Shown: positions 17,158 to 26,074, counted from the stretch's first letter. The stretch: 64,000 nt of DNA from Alphaproteobacteria bacterium (GCA_025362975.1 JANYES010000019.1:310001-374000); one strand, 5' to 3'. The notes: a model not told the origin generated them from the sequence alone. Numbers and translations are program-made.

Positions 17158-17805
17158 ATGGGCAAGATCAAGGTCGCGGGTTTTTCGATATCGGTGGATG
17201 GCTTCGGTGCCGGGCCGGAACAGAGTTTGCAGGATCCGCTCGGCAAGCGCGGCAAAGAGCTTCACCAATGGTTCTTTGAAACCCGTTTTTTTCAGGAAAT
17301 GATTGGGCGCCAGGGCGGCGCCAGCGATAGCATCGACCAGAGCTATGCGCAGCGGGCGATGAAAGGCTTCGGCGCGTTTATCCTGGGCCGCAACATGTAC
17401 GGCCCGATCCGCGGCGACTGGAACGGCACCGACTGGAAGGGCTGGTGGGGTGATAATCCACCTTATCATGCGCCGACCTTCATCCTCACGCATCATGCGC
17501 ACCCGCCCATCGAGATGGAGGGTGGTACTACATTCATCTTCGTCACCGAGGGCATCGAAAGCGCGCTTGCTCAGGCGAAAACCGCAGCGGGCGACCTCGA
17601 CGTTAAGATCGGCGGCGGCGTGTCAACGGTGCGGCAATATCTGAAGGCGGGATTAATCGACGAATTGCATTATGCGGTAAGTGCGGTTGTGCTGGGACAA
17701 GGCGAAGCGATGTTCGCGGGCCTCGACTTGCCAAGCTTAGGCTATACCGCAGCCGAGCAGGTAATGGGCGAAAAGGCATTGCATCTCATTCTGGCCAGGA
17801 AATGA
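17158..17805 (+). CDS. Dihydrofolate reductase/RibD-C family protein
   Basis: A 215-residue protein starting behind AGGGGA. It has the RibD C-terminal/DHFR-like fold: VAGFSISVDGFGAGPEQS at the start, a helix with FGAFILGRNMYGPIRGDW, then PTFILTHHAHPP, IESALAQAKTAAGDLDVKIGGGVSTVRQYL, and GLIDELHYAVSAVVLGQGEAMF. This group contains NADPH-dependent reductases of pterin- or pyrimidine-like compounds. The exact substrate is unknown and it is not a housekeeping folA. It stands alone between two copies of a repeat at the inferred island end, so it may have arrived as a separate cargo piece. Confidence 0.88.
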   Translation: MGKIKVAGFSISVDGFGAGPEQSLQDPLGKRGKELHQWFFETRFFQEMIGRQGGASDSIDQSYAQRAMKGFGAFILGRNMYGPIRGDWNGTDWKGWWGDNPPYHAPTFILTHHAHPPIEMEGGTTFIFVTEGIESALAQAKTAAGDLDVKIGGGVSTVRQYLKAGLIDELHYAVSAVVLGQGEAMFAGLDLPSLGYTAAEQVMGEKALHLILARK

Positions 17806-17831
17806 TGAGGTAGACATTGCATCGGTAGCCG

Positions 17832-17906
17832 TGTCAGCAAAAAGCATATGCCGATATGTTCGTGTCAGCAGTATGTCAGCAAATAGTTTGCAAATGTTTG
17901 GCATTG
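17832..17906 (+). repeat. Triple TGTCAGCA array and copy 2 of the 20-bp repeat
   Basis: TGTCAGCA occurs at 17832-17839, 17863-17870 and 17874-17881, then TTTGCAAATGTTTGGCATTG at 17887-17906. Closely spaced short direct repeats next to a tRNA-derived att scar resemble integrase or excisionase arm sites. The function is inferred. The 17806-18001 gap holds no gene. Confidence 0.6.
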
Positions 17907-18001
17907 TTTGGTAATCAAATCAGGATAAAGCTCTTGCTAACTGCCGGTATTTGCAAGACTATGTAAAAGTATGGTATTGTTAGCAATTGTTTCAGCTGGC
18001 T

Positions 18002-18046
18002 TTCGTAATGCGGGGGTCGGGTGTTCGAGTCACCTAGGCGGCACCA
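18002..18046 (+). mobile_element. tRNA-Thr(CGT) 3' fragment, island attachment-site scar
   Basis: These 45 bases fit tRNA positions 32-76 without a gap. They give anticodon loop TTCGTAA (anticodon CGT), TGCGG, variable GGGTC, T-arm GGGTG-TTCGAGT-CACCT, acceptor strand AGGCGGC, discriminator A, and CCA. The preceding bases do not form the 5' half: TGGCT cannot pair with TGCGG. A 3' tRNA piece ending at CCA is the usual distal scar of an element integrated in a tRNA gene. By orientation the element lies to the left, with the intact tRNA upstream of the window. Confidence 0.8.
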
Positions 18047-18066
18047 TTACCTGCGTGGGTGGGACA

Positions 18067-19068
18067 ATGAAAGACTGGATTGGAATCGGCATACTTTTGC
18101 TCGTATTGGCGGTGCCGGTTAGCCTGATCGTCCTGCTGGTCAAAATGGTTCGCAAGCGCAGGCGGCGCGAAGCGCAAGGCCTTAGCACCATCCCCAAACA
18201 CAGCTACCGCAATATGGTCGACCCGTTCAGCTTACGCGGTAACTGGCTCACCTGTTTTATCCTGCTCCTGCTTTGCATCGGTTATGTCTACGAGCTGGCC
18301 TGCGCCATCGAAGGCCCCGGTAAATGGACGCCCACGCTCGGCACGTTGATGGCAACCGGCGGTGTCAGCCGCAGCACCGTCGAACACGGCGGCTGGTACC
18401 GGATTTTTACCGCGCCGTTCCTGCATGGCAGCATCACGCATTTGCTGCTGAACTGCCTCGCGCTGTTTTTCGCCGGGCGCATTCTGGAAAGGCAGCTTGG
18501 GCGGGCATGGTTTTTAGCGGTGTATTTCATCAGCGCCTGGGCGGGTTCGCTGATGTCGATTTCAATCAATACCGAACATCTGCTGTCGGTAGGCGCCTCG
18601 GGCGCGATCATGGGAATGTTCGCAGCCATCATGGCCGTCAGCTTCCATGCCAGCAACCGTGAAATCAAGCGCGGGTTACAGATTTTTTCCCTGCGCATCA
18701 TCATCCCCTCCATTCTGCCCACCGTCTCGCACGAGGGCGGCACGCATGTCGATTACGGCGCGCATTTCGGCGGGCTGATCGGCGGCTTCCTGTGCACGCT
18801 GCTGATGATGATCCGCTGGCCGACTGATTCGGCTCCTCGCCTTCGCGGCTTAGCGGTGGCCATCAACACGTTCGGTATATTGCTGACCTGCTACAGCTTC
18901 GGACTGATGTCGCATCATTACTATGAATATAAAGTACTGGGAAATTGCGTGGCCCCCATGCGCGAAGAGGCGGTCAAATCACATGTCGATGTCGCCAAAT
19001 ACATTCAGGACAATGGCGCCTATCTGGAACGCTGCATCAAATACTACACCGCGAACCGCCCGCACTAA
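18067..19068 (+). CDS. Rhomboid family intramembrane serine protease
   Basis: A 333-residue polytopic protein. The start at 18067 is used because earlier in-frame starts would translate through the tRNA fragment. An N-terminal helix is followed by a basic stretch (KMVRKRRRREA), then the rhomboid core: WYRIFTAPFLHGSITHLLLNCLAL, the catalytic GASG loop (Ser178), and the catalytic His233 in DYGAHFGGLIGG. Rhomboids cut membrane-protein substrates within the bilayer. An extra soluble tail of about 60 residues follows the last helix. The inferred island ends 20 bases before the start codon, so the native promoter may have been replaced. Confidence 0.9.
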   Translation: MKDWIGIGILLLVLAVPVSLIVLLVKMVRKRRRREAQGLSTIPKHSYRNMVDPFSLRGNWLTCFILLLLCIGYVYELACAIEGPGKWTPTLGTLMATGGVSRSTVEHGGWYRIFTAPFLHGSITHLLLNCLALFFAGRILERQLGRAWFLAVYFISAWAGSLMSISINTEHLLSVGASGAIMGMFAAIMAVSFHASNREIKRGLQIFSLRIIIPSILPTVSHEGGTHVDYGAHFGGLIGGFLCTLLMMIRWPTDSAPRLRGLAVAINTFGILLTCYSFGLMSHHYYEYKVLGNCVAPMREEAVKSHVDVAKYIQDNGAYLERCIKYYTANRPH

Positions 19069-19129
19069 GCCGCGTAAAATTTCTGCATATTTATTATTCA
19101 CTCAACAACTACTACCGGAGCCATACGGC

Positions 19130-19453
19130 TGTACCGCCTGCCGACCAGAGCGCCGGATACGGGCCGAGTCTGAACAATCTGGGGCTGCTACTGTACCTCT
19201 TCAAAGACCTCGACGAAGCCATTCGAGATGTATCGCCGCTCCATCAAGCACGAAGCAACACACCGCATCCAAGTGCTGCTCGCCCGCTACGGTGATTATT
19301 TCCTCGACGCGCCGCATCTGTATTTCGCCCTCGGCAAAATTTACGACGAAAGCGGTGCGCCAGCCCATATATCCGCGTTCAGTCGAACGTTGGCGGCATT
19401 ATGAAAAGAATCTCGGGCCGTTTAAAGAGTTACTGGTCAACCCCAGCGCGTAA
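19130..19453 (+). pseudogene. Frameshifted TPR-like gene remnant
   Basis: No single frame is open, but coherent protein appears in pieces across frames. There is a TPR-like SLNNLGLLLYLFKDLDEAI, then RIQVLLARYGDYFLDAPHLY with FALGKIYDESG in another frame, and finally HYEKNLGPFKELLVNPSA ending at 19453. At least two frameshifts separate them. The end overlaps the 3' end of the large minus-strand gene by 17 bases. Confidence 0.55.
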
Positions 19454-22400
19454 TGCTCGGGCGATGGCCCTGCGTGCCCGAGCCTGCGGCATCGCCCGCC
19501 GAAGCGTTGGCGCCGAGCACTGAGAACTGCAAATCCGACATCAGCTCTAAAATCGGTTCGCTCACCGGCGTGCAGGCGACGCGCACTTCGTAGTTTTCAT
19601 GCGGGCGGGTGGAGGTGCTGCCGCTGCGCGTGGTCGTCGGCGCGGGCACGTGTTCCATCTCCGCTTTTTCCTTAAACAGCTGCTCCAGCTCTTCTTTAAG
19701 TTTCATGGCGCGGCGAAGGCGTGCGCCCTGCCCCGTCGTGATTTCCTCGCGCGGCAGCACGAACGTGTAGCGCCTGCGCCCGGCGCGGCCCTCATCTTTA
19801 ATCTGCAACGTCGGGAAACGGCGCAGCAACTGCAAAGCACGCACCTGGAAATTCGTCTGCTGGAAGCTTTGCTGCAGCGCATTTTCAATGGCTTCAGGAT
19901 GCTTAGTGACATCGGCGTTGAGCGTCTGGCGAGCTTTATAAACGATCAAATCCCCCATGAATTTATCCAGCTCGCTCGGCGCGGCTACCTGCCCCAGCGG
20001 CAAGGCTTTCGGGCGGATGAATAAATCGAAATTGCGGTTCTGCGAGATCTTGTCGGTGTTAAGCCCGCTGACAACGGCCGCATCGCCGAAATACTGTTGC
20101 AGTGCCGAAAGAATAAACGCCGCGCGGCGGCCCGGGGCTTCGGCGTTTTCCTCGCCGTAACGCGTATACTGGCGCATGATGGAAATCCGGTACGAACCGC
20201 TGGTATCCTTCTGCACGTGCACATTCGGGTTGGCGATCATCTGCATGATCGTCTGCGGCACCTGGCGTTGCTGGCGCAGGGCAAACTCGTGCTGGTCGAG
20301 CTTCTGTAACCAGCTGGCGCGGTCGTTCGGCTGGTGGGAATATGCCGGCACCGGGTCCTGCACCACGCGCTTGACATGGCTGGCAGCAGCCATTTTCGTG
20401 CGGCGCACCGGCGCTTCGGCCATTTTGGTTTTGTCGACGACGAGCACAGGTTTTATCACAGCCGCCGATACGTCTTCGACCTTGGCGATTTCAGGATTCA
20501 GCCCCGGCGTCGCTTCGACCGGAATATCCATTTCGTAGCCCTTGCCGGGCTTGTACAGCTTGTTTTTCTTCGCATCGACAAGGCGCATCAAATCGCCTTT
20601 TTTCTGGTCCGCAAGTTCCGACGCCGTGCCCAGCAGTTCGACATAGGCGGTAATGACGCGGATGCCGCGCTCATGCGTATGCTTGGGGTTGGGCATCTGC
20701 GACAGCGGCTTGTGCAAATCGAGCTGATAACCGCCTTTTTCTTTTACATAACCGGTCTTGCGCAAATAATCCGTAATGTGCCCGGGAATTTCGAGGATAA
20801 TTTCTTTCTTGCGCTGCGTGATAAAATGCGTGATGCCGTGCGCAAGCGCCTGTTCCACCTCCGGCGTACGCTGGGCTGCCTTAAGCGGCTCTGCAAGCAT
20901 ATTCCCGTCGACATTGGTGAACACGAGCGGCGTGCTGCGGCCATATTCATCGCGTGCTTTCTGTACGATATCGAGCATGGATTCGATCTCGCGGTCGGTT
21001 TCCAACACCGGCGCCAGCACCATCGTGGGCGATGGCTTGGTGAAAATATGGTAGCGGTGCAGCAGCACTTCGAGCGGCTTGCGGTTGATTTCGTCCTCCA
21101 CCCGCATTTCGATGCGCGACAGCACCTCTTGCAGCTCGGCTTTCTGGATGCCGTGGGTCAGCAGGTTGAGACGGCCCGACTCGACGTTAAAGGCGAAGTC
21201 GAGCGCTTTGCTGCCGAATTGTTTTTTCAGCTCAACGGCGGAAATGCGGCGAATTTCCTCATTGATGCTCTTGCCCAGCGACGTGGAGATTTCATTCACC
21301 CCGGCGAAGCTGCTGAGTCCGATATAGCTGAGTTGGCGAACGTCCTGGTCGTTGCCCTGGAAAATCTTGACCGCTTCGCGCACGCGCCCGCTCATGCAGA
21401 TGCCCTGTTCGTCGCGCGCGTTGGCAAAGCGCAGCGGTTCATAAAGCAGCACTTCGCGGTGTTCAGGCGTTAAATGCAACTCGTCGCCGATGCGGTCGAG
21501 CACACGTTTGCGCGTCAGATCCAGCGCTTCGTAAGGATTCAATTCATCAAGGTAACGCGCCAGTTCTACGCATAACGCCTCGCGGTTCTCGCCGAGTTTT
21601 TCGATCAAATGTTGTTTCGACACAGCGGGATAATTATTCTCCCGCTCAAAATAAGCGCTCGCCGCATCCAACATGACATGCGTCTGTTCGGTTGCCGTCG
21701 GTTTATTGACTGATGGCGCTTTCAGCGCTTCAAGAAGCACATGCTCCAGCGGTTTAAACATCGGCGGTTCGATGCCGGTGTGCTTGGCAAAAATAGCGAC
21801 GAATTCTTCCAGATAGGCTTCCGGGTTATTGGCCGGACGCGCGTTTTCACGCTCCTGCTTGATCGGGTAGTTGAAGTCGCTGGATTCGACTTCCGGGCGA
21901 CGGTAGTAATGGGTGTACGTGTCGTTGGTGCGGATGACGGTTTTGAGGCAGTGCAGGAACGCGGCGGGCTTGTCGAACGCAATCGTGCCCAGTTCGCTTT
22001 TGCGTAAATCCGGCAGGCCGTAATTCTGATTGAACACGGTGGCGTTTTTGGTTCCGGCTTTCTGCGCGGCTTCGAGCACATTATGGCGCTGCGCGGCGCG
22101 CGTTTCCTTGTCGCGATACAGACTCACATCAAGTTGATGCTCGATCTCGGACGTGGATAAATCCCTGCCCAGCTCTACCGCACCGATTTTAATGCCGGCG
22201 CCGCCGTATTTCATGGCGTTAAACACGGATTTATTATTTAGCGCGCCGAAGCTTTTGATCTTGTGCCATTCGATATCGTCGGGCAGGTATTTCAGATGCG
22301 GCAACGCGTCGAACCCCATGCGTTCGATAAACACCTGCACCGACGCGCGGGCCTTGCCCATCGCGGTTTCGATTTCTTCTTCAGTCAAACCCAGCACGAC

Positions 22401-23072
22401 AAGGCGAAATTCGTCGCCGTTGGATAGGCGCACATGGTGCAGATGCGCGGGAATTTCCGCTTCGGGAATGCCTTTTTCTATCAACGCGTGTTCAAACTCA
22501 TCATGCACGAGGCCGTTGACGATGCGGATATAACCGTTGGTGAAATCCTCGGCTTTGGTTTTGCGCCCTTTCGAGCGGCCAGCGTTGTTTTCATTGGTAG
22601 CGTTGATCATGTAATCGGCGGCATGCATCACCGCTTCCATGTTCAGCATGTCATACTGCACGATGTGGGCCTGGCGCGGTTGGCCGCCGGAAAAGCGATC
22701 CTGCTGCACCCAGATATCGCACAGCCCGGCAAGGAAATTGCCCGCCACGCGCGTGTAATAGCCGGTGCGGTTATCTTTATTGAAAATTGGGCGCAATACT
22801 TTTACGCCGGTGCTGATAGCTTCTTCGATATTTGGCGCGTCGGGGTTGGTGGTGTCTTTGGGCGCGTCGCGCCAATCGCGGATGCTGTCCTGATGGCTGA
22901 ATAAATGGCGCAGCAAATCCTCAGGGGGCAGCGGCTTATCCAGCATCGCCATGACCTGTTCCGTAGTGCGGCGGCTTAAACTAAGCCCCTGCTCTACATT
23001 CTCGAGAACGCCGTTGTAGCTGTTGGTCACAATTTTTTTTGTTTTTGAATTTGTGGGCAACCGATGTTGCAC
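19437..23072 (-). CDS. 1,211-residue uncharacterised protein with degenerate GGDEF-like domain
   Basis: The start is GTG at 23072. Residues about 137-330 follow the order of a GGDEF domain: AHIVQYDMLNMEAVMHAADY where a cyclase has its Asp/Asn metal and nucleotide residues, RLSNGDEFRLVVLG at 215-228 (NGDEF instead of GGDEF), and GAGIKIGAVELGRDLSTSEI with DVSLYRDKE matching the usual end. A long insert separates the two halves. I recognise no family for the remaining 880 residues; they are mostly helical and charged with a basic, Pro/Ser/Thr-rich C-terminus. No signal peptide or membrane span is seen. It stands alone between a TPR remnant and the FKBP gene. Confidence 0.7.
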   Translation of the reverse strand: MQHRLPTNSKTKKIVTNSYNGVLENVEQGLSLSRRTTEQVMAMLDKPLPPEDLLRHLFSHQDSIRDWRDAPKDTTNPDAPNIEEAISTGVKVLRPIFNKDNRTGYYTRVAGNFLAGLCDIWVQQDRFSGGQPRQAHIVQYDMLNMEAVMHAADYMINATNENNAGRSKGRKTKAEDFTNGYIRIVNGLVHDEFEHALIEKGIPEAEIPAHLHHVRLSNGDEFRLVVLGLTEEEIETAMGKARASVQVFIERMGFDALPHLKYLPDDIEWHKIKSFGALNNKSVFNAMKYGGAGIKIGAVELGRDLSTSEIEHQLDVSLYRDKETRAAQRHNVLEAAQKAGTKNATVFNQNYGLPDLRKSELGTIAFDKPAAFLHCLKTVIRTNDTYTHYYRRPEVESSDFNYPIKQERENARPANNPEAYLEEFVAIFAKHTGIEPPMFKPLEHVLLEALKAPSVNKPTATEQTHVMLDAASAYFERENNYPAVSKQHLIEKLGENREALCVELARYLDELNPYEALDLTRKRVLDRIGDELHLTPEHREVLLYEPLRFANARDEQGICMSGRVREAVKIFQGNDQDVRQLSYIGLSSFAGVNEISTSLGKSINEEIRRISAVELKKQFGSKALDFAFNVESGRLNLLTHGIQKAELQEVLSRIEMRVEDEINRKPLEVLLHRYHIFTKPSPTMVLAPVLETDREIESMLDIVQKARDEYGRSTPLVFTNVDGNMLAEPLKAAQRTPEVEQALAHGITHFITQRKKEIILEIPGHITDYLRKTGYVKEKGGYQLDLHKPLSQMPNPKHTHERGIRVITAYVELLGTASELADQKKGDLMRLVDAKKNKLYKPGKGYEMDIPVEATPGLNPEIAKVEDVSAAVIKPVLVVDKTKMAEAPVRRTKMAAASHVKRVVQDPVPAYSHQPNDRASWLQKLDQHEFALRQQRQVPQTIMQMIANPNVHVQKDTSGSYRISIMRQYTRYGEENAEAPGRRAAFILSALQQYFGDAAVVSGLNTDKISQNRNFDLFIRPKALPLGQVAAPSELDKFMGDLIVYKARQTLNADVTKHPEAIENALQQSFQQTNFQVRALQLLRRFPTLQIKDEGRAGRRRYTFVLPREEITTGQGARLRRAMKLKEELEQLFKEKAEMEHVPAPTTTRSGSTSTRPHENYEVRVACTPVSEPILELMSDLQFSVLGANASAGDAAGSGTQGHRPSITRWG

Positions 23073-23291
23073 ACCCCCGTATTGTCCTGTGGATAATGAT
23101 GAATATTAGCCCGTTGTAAAGCACTATCGTGCCTTGCAGGCCGCGCGTTACGGACCGCGTTTCGTTATTTTTAGTAACAGGTTCTAATGACGCAATTTTT
23201 CTAATCTTAACATTTAAGGTCAATCAGCAGTTGCATAAAAACACAGACCACTTAAGATCACTCCCGATTTTATTCCATTCAGGAGCCTCTC

Positions 23292-23720
23292 ATGCGCCGT
23301 TTCCTTACTACTCTCGCCATGCTCGCCAGCATGATCACCCCAGCCTTTGCCACCAACATCCCCGCCCCGGCCGACGTTGCTAGCGCCCCAAAAGACGCCA
23401 TCGTCAGCCCGACCGGCCTTGCCAGCAAAGTGCTCACCCCCGGCACCGGCACCGCCCACCCCAACGCCATGAGCCAGGTCACCGTACACTACACCGGCTG
23501 GACCACCGACGGCAAAATGTTCGACAGCTCCGTCACGCGCGGCGAACCGATCACCTTCGGGCTGAATCAGGTCATTCCAGGCTGGACCGAAGGCGTGCAG
23601 CTGATGGTCGTCGGCGAAAAACGCCGCCTGTGGATTCCGGTCAACCTCGCTTATAATAATAAGCCCGGCTTCCCTGCCGGCACGCTGGTGTTTGACGTCG
23701 AACTCTTAGCCATTAAATAA
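23292..23720 (+). CDS. FKBP-type peptidyl-prolyl isomerase, exported
   Basis: A 142-residue protein with signal peptide RRFLTTLAMLASMITPAFA. One FKBP domain follows: VTVHYTGWTTDGKMFDSS, PITFGLNQVIPGWTEGVQLM, and VGEKRRLWIPVNLAYNNKPGF ending VFDVELLAIK. It catalyses cis-trans isomerisation of prolyl bonds, here probably in the periplasm. The AGGAG site at 23281-23285 fixes the start. It is monocistronic; the next gene has its own hairpin leader. Confidence 0.93.
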   Translation: MRRFLTTLAMLASMITPAFATNIPAPADVASAPKDAIVSPTGLASKVLTPGTGTAHPNAMSQVTVHYTGWTTDGKMFDSSVTRGEPITFGLNQVIPGWTEGVQLMVVGEKRRLWIPVNLAYNNKPGFPAGTLVFDVELLAIK

Positions 23721-23783
23721 ATCCAACTTACAGTATTGCTTGAAACCAAATGGTTACGGGCTTAACTGGCATAAAAATTGCTT

Positions 23784-23821
23784 AAATCTCTCCTACGTGA
23801 TTCACCATGTAGGGGAGATTT
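23784..23821 (+). promoter_or_regulatory. Leader hairpin sequestering the ribosome-binding site
   Basis: AAATCTCTCCTAC (23784-23796) pairs with GTAGGGGAGATTT (23809-23821), with one G-U pair among 13. The 12-base loop contains a further GTG/CAC complement. The GGGGAG ribosome-binding site of the gene at 23825 lies inside the 3' arm. It looks like a translational switch, perhaps thermometer-like. It is not followed by a T tract, so a terminator is unlikely. Confidence 0.6.
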
Positions 23822-23824
23822 GCT

Positions 23825-24178
23825 ATGAATATTACCGGAACAGCCGCTGGAAACTACACCGCGCCTACCACCACACGGCAAAACGTGCCGAGCGTGAACG
23901 CCGGTAACGCGGCTACTTCTGCCGGTTCAGCACTATCCACCAAATCGCAGCCCGATCCCGTCGCGGCCTTCATGGCCTACATGCAAGAAACCCCCGCGCA
24001 ACGCATGGAAGATGCATGGCTTGGTCAGCACGGCATGACGCGCGCGCAGTTCGATGCCTTGTCGCCTGAGAAAAAAACAGCCATCCGCAAGGAAATGGCA
24101 GACAACATCAAAGAACAGATGAAAGAAAAACAAGCGCAGAAGCACCCGCAGGAACCGTCCATCGATATCCTCGCTTAG
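23825..24178 (+). CDS. Uncharacterised 117-residue protein
   Basis: I do not recognise the family. The first 50 residues are low-complexity and rich in Thr, Ala, Asn and Ser, without a signal peptide. A helical C-terminal half follows (VAAFMAYMQETPAQRMEDAWLGQHGMTRAQFDALSPEKKTAIRKEM), then a charged tail (KEQMKEKQAQKHPQEPS). The layout resembles small proteins of unknown function with a disordered head. Its ribosome-binding site is buried in a hairpin. It overlaps the stop of the antiporter gene on the other strand by 4 bases. Confidence 0.75.
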   Translation: MNITGTAAGNYTAPTTTRQNVPSVNAGNAATSAGSALSTKSQPDPVAAFMAYMQETPAQRMEDAWLGQHGMTRAQFDALSPEKKTAIRKEMADNIKEQMKEKQAQKHPQEPSIDILA

Positions 24179-26004
24179 CTGGCTCGCTCTTTAAGTTCCT
24201 GCTCGCCGTCCATCATGTCGCTCTTAAGAATGTTTTCGAGCTCGGCGGTGCGGAAGCGCGCAAAGTTGATCAGCTCCGGTTCGTTTTCAAAGAACTCGAA
24301 GGATTTCATCAGCGTCGCCTCATCATGTCGCATAAACTGCTCGGCGCGGTATTGTATCTTGATGGGGTTATGGCCCAGCGTTTCCATGATCGCCTGCGCC
24401 ATCGTCAGCGACGAGTCAAACAGCTCTCGGCGGAAATAATGCACGCCCGCCTTATGCAATTCATACGCATGGCGGCGATTGCGCGCTCGCGCAAAAATCT
24501 TCAAATTAGGAAATTCGCGCCGGGCAAGGCGCACGATCTCTAAGCAGCTCTCAGCATCGTCCACCGCAACTATCAGCAGCTTCGCCTTATCTGCCTGTGC
24601 GCTTTGCAGCAGGTCAAGCCGCGTCGCATCGCCGAAGAAGCCCTTGAAGCCGAATTTACGCAAGAAGGTGATCTGGTCTGGGTCTTTTTCCAGAATGTTC
24701 ACGCGCACACCCTGCGCCATCAGGAAGCGCCCGATGATCTGGCCGTAGCGCCCGTATCCGGCGAGGATGACGTTGTTATTTTCCGTCACCACATCATATT
24801 CGCGGTTAGGCAACAGGCTCATGAAACGCGGCACCATCTTACGGTTGTAAAAAAGCATCAACAGCGGCGTGAGGCCGATGGAAAGCGCCACCGCCAGCGT
24901 CAGGAACGCCGCCTGCGCCGCGCTTAAAACCTCTAGACTACCTGCGAACTGGAACAGCACGAAGGCGAATTCGCCGCCTTGCGAAAGTGCCAACGCAAAT
25001 CCGGCATTGTGCACTGGCGTCAACCCGAACAGCCGCCCAAGCACCCACAGGATGCAGGCCTTCACCAGCATCAGGCACAACACCGTCGCAAACAGCGCGC
25101 CGGGCTGGTTTTGCATAATAGAAAAATTCATCCCCATGCCGACCGAGATGAAAAACAACCCCAGCAGTAATCCCTTGAACGGCTCAATATCCGTTTCCAG
25201 CGTATGCTTGTATTCGGAGTTGGCCAACACTACCCCGGCGACGAACGCGCCGAGCGCAGGCGACACGCCGACGAGCTGCATCAGCAGCGTAATTCCCACA
25301 ATCAGCATCAGCGACGTGGCGGTGAACAATTCGCGCAGATTGGTGCGGGCGATCATGTCAAACACGTAATGCGACAGATAACGCCCCGCTAAAATTAGGA
25401 AACCGATCACCCCCGCCACTGCTAGCGCCTGCATCCAGCCGGGATATTCGCTGAAAATACCATGATGCGCGTGCGGCATGACAATGCTGTGCGACGCGAG
25501 CAACGGCATGACGATAAGAATTGGAATCACGACGATATCCTGGAACAGCAGCAACGAAAACGCTGTCTCGCCGACCATCGTCTGCATCAGATTTTTTTCA
25601 TTCAGCATCTGCAACACCAGCGCTGTCGACGAAAGCGCCAGCGCCATGCCCGCAGCTAAACTTACCTGCCAGTCATAACCCAGCATAATCCCGATGCCGG
25701 CAAACACCATCGAGGTGATCGACACCTGCAAACTACCCAATCCCAGAATCGCTTTACGCAAACGCCACAGCATGGCGGGCTCCAGCTCCAAACCGATGAC
25801 AAACAGCATCATCACCACGCCGAATTCGGCGAAATGCATGATCTCTTCCGGATTATCGATAAATTTAAGTGCAAACGGCCCAATGATCACACCCGCGATC
25901 AGGTAGCCCAGCACCGAGCTGAGCTTTAAACGGCTCGCTACAGGCACCGCAATGCAAGCGGCGGCAAGGAATATGAAGATATTGCGCAGGAAGCCGTAAT
26001 CCAT
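24175..26004 (-). CDS. CPA2 cation:proton antiporter with RCK/TrkA-N domain (KefB/YbaL type)
   Basis: A 609-residue protein. About 12 transmembrane segments fill residues 1-385, with the CPA2 core LSSTALVLQ, LLLFQDIVVIPIL, and GVSPALGAFVAGVVLANSEYKH. A cytosolic Rossmann TrkA-N domain follows (VILAGYGRYGQIIGRFLMAQGVRVNILEKDPDQ). Members exchange K+ or Na+ for protons, and KefB/C types respond to glutathione adducts. It is single-gene, and its neighbour on the right is an electrophile-type HxlR/SDR/GST group, compatible with a detoxification role. Quinone or glutathione gating is inference. Confidence 0.9.
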   Translation of the reverse strand: MDYGFLRNIFIFLAAACIAVPVASRLKLSSVLGYLIAGVIIGPFALKFIDNPEEIMHFAEFGVVMMLFVIGLELEPAMLWRLRKAILGLGSLQVSITSMVFAGIGIMLGYDWQVSLAAGMALALSSTALVLQMLNEKNLMQTMVGETAFSLLLFQDIVVIPILIVMPLLASHSIVMPHAHHGIFSEYPGWMQALAVAGVIGFLILAGRYLSHYVFDMIARTNLRELFTATSLMLIVGITLLMQLVGVSPALGAFVAGVVLANSEYKHTLETDIEPFKGLLLGLFFISVGMGMNFSIMQNQPGALFATVLCLMLVKACILWVLGRLFGLTPVHNAGFALALSQGGEFAFVLFQFAGSLEVLSAAQAAFLTLAVALSIGLTPLLMLFYNRKMVPRFMSLLPNREYDVVTENNNVILAGYGRYGQIIGRFLMAQGVRVNILEKDPDQITFLRKFGFKGFFGDATRLDLLQSAQADKAKLLIVAVDDAESCLEIVRLARREFPNLKIFARARNRRHAYELHKAGVHYFRRELFDSSLTMAQAIMETLGHNPIKIQYRAEQFMRHDEATLMKSFEFFENEPELINFARFRTAELENILKSDMMDGEQELKERAS

Positions 26005-26074
26005 GACCGTTGCCCCGTGAATGATTGAACCGAGGCAATATAAAGGCGTTTACGTGGCTTTGCAACGAAAGGGG

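Noticed and set aside
18002-18046. Complete tRNA gene
   Set aside because: Only positions 32-76 are present; the preceding bases cannot form the anticodon stem or the D-arm.
17971-18066. Upstream ATG for the rhomboid gene (adds 32 residues)
   Set aside because: It would translate through the tRNA-Thr fragment and has no ribosome-binding site; ATG 18067 is better.
20334-21473. 379-residue plus-strand open frame
   Set aside because: It lies wholly inside the 1,211-residue minus-strand gene, with no recognisable protein and reversed codon pattern.
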